Positions 8,438 through 12,258 of a stretch of DNA of 12,258 nucleotides are shown one piece after another. The notes below the pieces were generated by a model, which was given only the letters and a program-made list of their open reading frames with translations, was not told where the DNA came from and did not search any database. Origin of the DNA: Phoronis ovalis (Eukaryota > Phoronida > Phoronidae). The stretch is taken from contig JAOXYB010046613.1 of NCBI GenBank assembly GCA_028565635.1, forward strand, positions 1-12,258. Direction: 5' to 3'. Position 1 is the first letter of the stretch; every line of letters starts with the position of its first letter. A program made the translations under genes and the position numbers.

Positions 8438-8850
8438 ATAAAAAATTCGGGTTGCACCGGAAATTTTAGACCTCGCCCGTCCATGCTACCGTGTCCAAAA
8501 TCTATGATATATAGTCTATGTACTTCTTTCTTTGCATCAGTACATTGCACAATTAAATTGTTAGCTTTCAAATCGTTATGTAAAATGTTCTTTGTATGGA
8601 GTGTCACTGTATTTTCAACTAGCTGCAGACACAAATTGATCCAAACACGGGATGGTAACTTATATACGACACTATCGATCATATCATAAAACGTGACACC
8701 ATCAATCCAGTCCATGACTAAGCCGTAATTACATGTATCTGTTTGCCACAGTCCGTAAGCCCATGGAACAAATCCTGTATTCCTGAGAGTACGCAACATT
8801 GTGTACTCATTCACAATGCAATTGCGGTCGTCCCTGACGTCGACTTTCAT
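8422..8850 (-). pseudogene. kinase core piece (VAIK lysine to activation loop)
   Basis: The 142-residue frame shows most catalytic features of a Ser/Thr/Tyr kinase. These are the VAIK-type Lys in CMKV (residue 2), the helix-C Glu in VNEYTML (residue 15), hinge MDWIDG, the catalytic loop HNDLKANN (91-98; HND instead of HRD, with the base Asp, Lys and Asn kept) and DFG in YIIDFGHG (117-119). It ends in the activation loop and the next frame continues the domain. The missing glycine-rich loop is found just upstream in another frame. The HND form recalls marine-invertebrate kinase families with 'LHNDIKSNN'; substrate and pathway are unknown. Confidence 0.82.
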
Positions 8851-8985
8851 GCAGAAAGATCTAATTGGTCCTTCTTACCGGTATAACTACGACCGACATC
8901 ACCCTCGCCAACAAGAGATGTCTTCGCCGTCTGTTGTTTCGTCATATCTACAAAGAAGAAATCATTCATAGGTTCATTCATCATA
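8847..8985 (-). pseudogene. kinase glycine-rich-loop piece
   Basis: This frame contains LVGEGDVGRSY, a clear GxGxxG nucleotide-binding loop, about 25 residues before the VAIK lysine of the next piece. Between them the frame must shift by one base near 8890 (YTGKK against EGPIRSFCMKV). A GTAAGA donor-like hexamer sits at the break, but the nearest AG would give an 18-base intron that does not correct the frame. A good acceptor-like tract (tttcttctttgtag) lies just upstream near 8957. Confidence 0.65.
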
Positions 8986-9092
8986 TTTATCTTCATCGCA
9001 GCATCGTATTTGATCTTTATCAGCAACGTCATAGACGTTATAACAGTCCTTGTCATCGATCATTTTCATCTTCAATCAGTAATAACTTCACA

Positions 9093-9166
9093 CTTGGGAA
9101 AAAAGAACAGGTTGTATAAAAATAATAAATCTAAAACGCGATTTAAATTTAGTCAATAATACTTAC
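9093..9166 (-). other. 74-bp intron with clean borders in the kinase locus
   Basis: The minus strand reads gtaagt at 9166-9161 and ttttttcccaag ending at 9093, with a T-rich tract before the acceptor. Splicing joins GADAFV to VKLLLIEDEND in frame. A normal intron shows that the gene was not copied here as processed mRNA. Confidence 0.65.
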
Positions 9167-9316
9167 ACAAATGCGTCTGCCCCTAAAATCAGTGTCGTAG
9201 GCTCCTTTCGTCTTTCAACAGGATCATCTGGTAACAGTCCATAAGCATGATCTTTTCGGCTGTCAGTTCTGAAGAATCCCCCCGCGAATCTATACTTGTA
9301 TGGCATTTTCTTACGT
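9167..9316 (-). pseudogene. linker exon between repeats and kinase
   Basis: The exon runs from an aaactgcag acceptor to a gtaagt donor with 49 open codons. It encodes KKMPYKYRFAGGFFRTDS, then an acidic and proline-containing DHAYGLLPDDPVERRKEP, and TTLILGADAFV. The RFAGGFFRTDS part matches the start of the tandem repeats upstream. The frame differs from the minus-strand frame 9374-9189, which overlaps it. That other frame matches the repeats in its first part (FIGQFFRAKETAD), so a shift lies between. Confidence 0.6.
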
Positions 9317-9379
9317 CTGCAGTTTCTTTAGCTCTGAAAAACTGTCCTATAAACGTGTTGCTGTTTCCAGTCACAGGGC

Positions 9380-10500
9380 TCTCTCTCTAACAACCACGTC
9401 AGTTATAGTGTCCGTTCTAAATAGCTTTGTTTTAATGTCGCTTCCAGCATCACCCTCGTGTATTAAAGGGTCATTCTTAAATTAAAGAACTTCATTATGC
9501 TGACCGGCTTGCTGTACCAGGTGAGAGAGCTCTATATCAACCGGATCTCCTCAACCGATACGATTACCATCTATCGATAAACAAGGTTGATGGGCTGATC
9601 GCCATCATCCAAAAGTAAGGCCTTAAAATATAATACCTCCTACAAAGCCCTTTTTAAAGAATTCCTCCACAAACGGCTTCATCTACTCCAGCGACAGCTC
9701 TAAAAGTAGCAGGAGAGTTTTCTCGTACAGCTGAATCGGCTGCAATGACCTTCTTAAGGAATTTCTCTGAAAGCGGGCGTGTAGCATAAATTCCATCTAC
9801 ATATACTTTACAGTTAGATCTAAGTGTACCCGCACTTGGTACGCTAACAACTGCATGACTCAGTAGGAATGTCCTTTTTAAAGAATTTCCCTACAAATCT
9901 GCTTGTATCATCACTTATATCTACACGTACTTTAGCTTCAAGTCTAGGTGTACCGGTAGAGTTTTCTCGACCAACTAAATCGGCAGAATTGTCCGTTTTA
10001 AGGAAGTGCTCGACAAACCCGCTTGTGGTATCAATTCCATCTAGATTTGTATGTACTTTAGTGTCGTTTTTAAATGTGCCACTAGGGATTTCTGTAGCAA
10101 TTGAATCTCCAGCAATATCTAATTCCCCTGCAAATCGGCTTGTTGTTATAACTCCACGACTTCAGCGTCAGTTCTATGTGTGCCACTGGGTCTTTTTCTA
10201 ACAACTGAATCTGCAGCAATGTCTCTTTTATAGAATTTCTCTGCAAACCTACTTGTACAATCTCTTCCATCTATTTCAGCATCAGTTTTAGGTGTACTAC
10301 TAGGGCTTTCCCTAACAACTGAATTGACAGCAATGTCCTTTTTGAATCACTTCCCTGCAAGCCAAATTGCACTAACAGCTCCATTTCTGAGTGTATCAGT
10401 AGGTCTACATTTAACAACTCTATTGGCAGCAATGTCCCTTTTAAAAATCGCTATTTCACATCTGGATGCCGTAATAGCAGGTTTATCTTCATCAATAACA
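9380..10500 (-). repeat. tandem coding repeat of about 40 residues, at least 8 degenerate copies
   Basis: On the minus strand a unit of about 100-126 bp recurs. Its conserved core, GACATTGCTGCAGATTCAG followed by TTGTTAGA in the best copy, is found at 10437-10410, 10338-10311, 10223-10197, 10119-10091, 9994-9965, 9874-9843, 9750-9721 and 9413-9386. The translated unit reads roughly SRFAGKFFKKD, IAADSVVRENPSGTPR, TDAKV.VDGID.T. A partial unit (RFVEEFFKKG) lies near 9650. Copies differ by many substitutions, while one- or two-base indels and stops interrupt the frame. Sequence between 9640 and 9480 is not repeat but is still coding-like (GDPVDIELSHLVQQAGQH). I know no family with this repeat. 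Confidence 0.75.
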
Positions 10501-10627
10501 TTTTTTACGGATTTAAACTTAAAATCTGGAAATTTGCTTGGGCTATTTGAAGGAACGTTATCTAAAAGCCGATAAAGTACTTTTAAATTACTTTCTGAAC
10601 ACACAGTGACTTCGTGGTTTTGATTGG
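10347..10627 (-). pseudogene. coding piece leading into the repeats
   Basis: The frame opens after a TGA near 10628 and runs to the TGA at 10349-10347. It contains NLKVLYRLLDNVPSNSPSK and FKSVKNVIDEDKPAITA, then the first repeat unit (FKRDIAANRVVK). After the TGA the same frame goes on with FKKDIAVNSVVRE, so the stop falls inside a repeat unit where other copies have Phe. This is good evidence of decay. Confidence 0.6.
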
Positions 10628-10630
10628 TAG

Positions 10631-10957
10631 TTATAGTTTCGCTTCACAAGAATTGTCTTCACCCAAGGGTGCTTCTATTAGTACTTTCTTACTGACAAAC
10701 GACTTCCTTGCTTTATTGCAAACTCCTCTTTGTCGCAAGAAACACGTAGAGAATGTATTAAGTGCACGTACCACAGGTTCTGAAAATATCAAGTTTAGTA
10801 CTTTTTGATGATTTGTCATTGAATTTCTTGCAACATTCTCAAACATCCGCTCATGCTGGTCAAGTGCATTACAGCTTGTTTGTGAACATTGTATGTCAGC
10901 AATGGTTATCTCCTTTTTAGGACAATCGCTACCACTATTCAACTGGTTAACGTTGAT
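10631..10957 (-). pseudogene. Ser/Asn/Lys-rich coding piece, function unknown
   Basis: About 108 open codons containing NSGSDCPKKEITIADIQ, RMFENVARNSMTNHQKVL and EPVVRALNTFSTCFL. No domain is recognised. It overlaps the end of the 229-codon frame and continues it with a one-base shift near 10945. The TTG at 10942 is not a credible start. Confidence 0.45.
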
Positions 10958-11636
10958 TTTGATCTCGTTTTGGTGTGGTAATGCTAAAACGTGGGTTTCT
11001 CATTATAATCTCTGTTTTATTGACATCTCCAGATTTTGTTTCACTGACGTGGTTTTGCTTGCGTGCTGTTTTCACTTTACTACAGCTGTTCAGCACAACT
11101 GCATCAAGTTTCGTAGAAAGTGATTTCATTACCTTTCTAGTGAGCTGACATTGGCATAAAGAAGGCGCTAAACACACACTGAGGGAGCGATTTATAAGCT
11201 GTTGTGATGCCATTTTTCTGTCGATACGTGTTTGCTTTTCAAACAGCGCAGTTGAAATACGCTCAAACGAATTACATTTAATAACATACTTGGTTTTGTT
11301 TTGGAGTAGTAATAGTTGAAAACTAGCTCTCCATTCTGCTTCCTTTAAGGTCTTCACCTTTATTATCCCGCTACATGTTGTTTCAGTTTGAGTAACATTA
11401 CTTCTCATTTCACAAGCGGTCACTACTGATGTTATCTGTTTACTTCCCAGGTTACATGTATGTGCTGCATTGCGAACCAATTCTTCATTTGGTAACATGG
11501 AATTCTGATCAAAGGATAACACCTTTGATTTCACTGCAGCATATCGAAATGTAGTAGATGTATCCTGTGTTTTGGTACAACTGGTTTCATGTCTATTTAT
11601 TTTAGGAGGTGCTGGGTGCATGCATGCCCAGTACAT
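10947..11636 (-). pseudogene. 229-codon open frame, N-terminal part of the repeat-kinase locus
   Basis: This is the longest open frame in the window. It is rich in Ser, Thr, Lys and Asn and moderately rich in Cys, without signal peptide or membrane segment. It contains SKVLSFDQNSMLPNEELVR, WRASFQLLLLQNKTKYVIK and KVKTARKQNHVSETKSGD. An acceptor-like ataattag ends at 11641, just before it. Its length in AT-rich DNA and its position upstream of the repeats support coding origin. No family is recognised, and it might also be an intact exon of its own. Confidence 0.5.
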
Positions 11637-11687
11637 TTTACTAATTATATGTTATATTAATCTTTTTAAGAAAATAAGCTGTCTTAC

Positions 11688-11783
11688 CAAGTCATCTTCA
11701 CCAACTTGACCTTTCCAACAGCAATAACAGCTTCTAATCCACTTAGATACTCGAATCCGCAAGCTAGTCACAAACTTTGGCAT
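11688..11783 (-). CDS. possible first coding exon of the repeat-kinase locus
   Basis: ATG at 11783-11781 opens 32 codons (MPKFVTSLRIRVSKWIRSCY, then CCWKGQVGEDDL) ending at a gtaaga donor. A 47-base intron with ataattag acceptor would follow (11687-11641). Splicing these exact borders brings the reading into TAA at once, so either another frame break exists or the exon pairs differently. The basic, Cys-rich start followed by an acidic end looks like real protein. Confidence 0.3.
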
Positions 11784-12258
11784 TTTGAAATTCAGTAATA
11801 TGAATTTTTTTCATAGATATCCTCACTCGAATTATTAACGATTTCCTTAGAAAACATCAACGGAAACTTTACGCAACAAAACGTTGACAACAGAAAAAAT
11901 GCGTCATATACATTGATGACGTGATTCTAGAAACAAGTTCATTTTTAGGGGTCATGGGTAATTAAATGTTATCAGTGTTACGTAGTAAAACTACTTTTAG
12001 CAAGTATACATTGAACAATTAAATTTGAAGTTGGTGAAGAAACTGCAATCAAATTCTAAATAAAACACAACTACTTAGGAACACTTTTGGAGTACAGTCA
12101 AATCTCATTTCTATTTCAACAATCGACCAATATACGCTATTCAAACTTATAACTATGTACTCAAGAACCAAAAACTGTTAATTGTTTAGTTTATTTCTTA
12201 TACTGCGTTTACACGGCAATGACACATCAGAATAGGGATCGCGATAGTAATCCCGATC
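11784..12258. other. upstream flank of the repeat-kinase locus, no gene seen
   Basis: This AT-rich stretch has no long open frame. A CRE/ATF-like TGACGTGA is at 11917-11924, about 135 bases upstream of the candidate ATG on the minus strand; it may be chance. The last 50 bases change character (CTGCGTTTACACGGC, then GGGATCGCGATAGTAATCCC), which resembles the end of an inverted-repeat element cut by the window edge. Confidence 0.4.

Larger units (their letters stand above)
8177..11783 (-). pseudogene. broken repeat-plus-kinase gene (whole locus)
   Basis: Read on the minus strand the locus gives, in order, a possible first exon (11783-11688), Ser/Thr/Lys-rich open frames (11640-10631), a run of repeats of about 40 residues (10500-9380), a linker exon (9316-9167), a 74-bp intron, and a protein kinase domain (9092-8177). 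Coding sense is kept from piece to piece but the frame changes near 10945, 10628, 10160, 9850, 9430-9380, 9060-8960, 8890 and 8437. In-frame stops occur at 10349-10347, 9553-9551 and 9484-9482. The exon at 9316-9167 carries RFAGGFFRTDS, a sequence related to the repeats, which ties the repeat region to the kinase. The P450 next door has no such damage. The best reading is a relatively recent pseudogene; indel errors in the assembly could produce part of the picture. Confidence 0.65.

Noticed and set aside
8422-8445. Programmed -1 ribosomal frameshift at the T-run in the kinase activation loop
   Set aside because: The run is not in phase with an X XXY YYZ slippery heptamer, and other frame breaks nearby favour decay or sequence error.
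8191-8689. Plus-strand open frames over the kinase region
   Set aside because: They are antisense shadows of the kinase domain, whose motifs are clear on the minus strand.
8873-8890. An 18-base intron (gtaaga...ttag) between the glycine loop and the VAIK lysine
   Set aside because: It is far below known animal intron size, and being a multiple of three it does not correct the frame.
9869-10201. 110-codon plus-strand open frame (and similar ones to 10808)
   Set aside because: It is antisense to the tandem repeats; repetition alone keeps the opposite strand open.
9380-10500. CRISPR array
   Set aside because: The repeats are degenerate, about 100-126 bp in period with no distinct spacers, and encode a protein repeat in an intron-containing animal locus.

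Overview
The window looks like nuclear DNA of an invertebrate animal. It is AT-rich, its genes are split by introns with ordinary GT...AG borders, and it holds microsatellites and several short inverted-repeat elements. The kinase fragment has the HND catalytic loop that I associate with expanded kinase families of marine invertebrates. I cannot name the species; tunicate, mollusc and cnidarian are all possible.

Region 1-5138 (+ strand) carries most of a cytochrome P450 gene. Eight exons from 332 to 5138 join in one continuous frame of about 402 residues, running from a Gly-Arg-Pro-type region before helix C to the stop codon. The first roughly 100 residues (membrane anchor and helices A-B) must lie upstream of the window. 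The I-helix, ExxR, PERF and haem-cysteine motifs are all present, and the sequence resembles the CYP2-clan CYP17/CYP1-like enzymes. A simple-repeat block sits directly before the first visible exon, and a short TIR element lies in the second visible intron.

Region 5139-8100 has no intact gene. It holds short coding-like remnants on the minus strand just downstream of the P450 (5264-5644), a 649-bp foldback element with arms of about 305 bp (5658-6306), a truncated relative of the intronic TIR element (about 7014-7232), a cluster of GTCGAGTTGT-type repeats, a 42-codon open frame (7444-7572), and a hairpin.

Region 8102-11783 (- strand) reads as one broken gene. In gene order it has a Ser/Thr/Lys-rich N-terminal part, at least eight degenerate copies of a repeat of about 40 residues, a linker exon with a clean 74-bp intron, and a protein kinase domain whose key residues are nearly all still readable. 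Several frame changes and in-frame stops interrupt it. The nearby P450 is undamaged, so this is most likely a fairly young pseudogene, although indel errors in the assembly are not excluded. The P450 and the kinase locus are convergent (tail to tail). No functional link between them can be inferred.

Region 11784-12258 is the upstream flank of the kinase locus and shows no gene.
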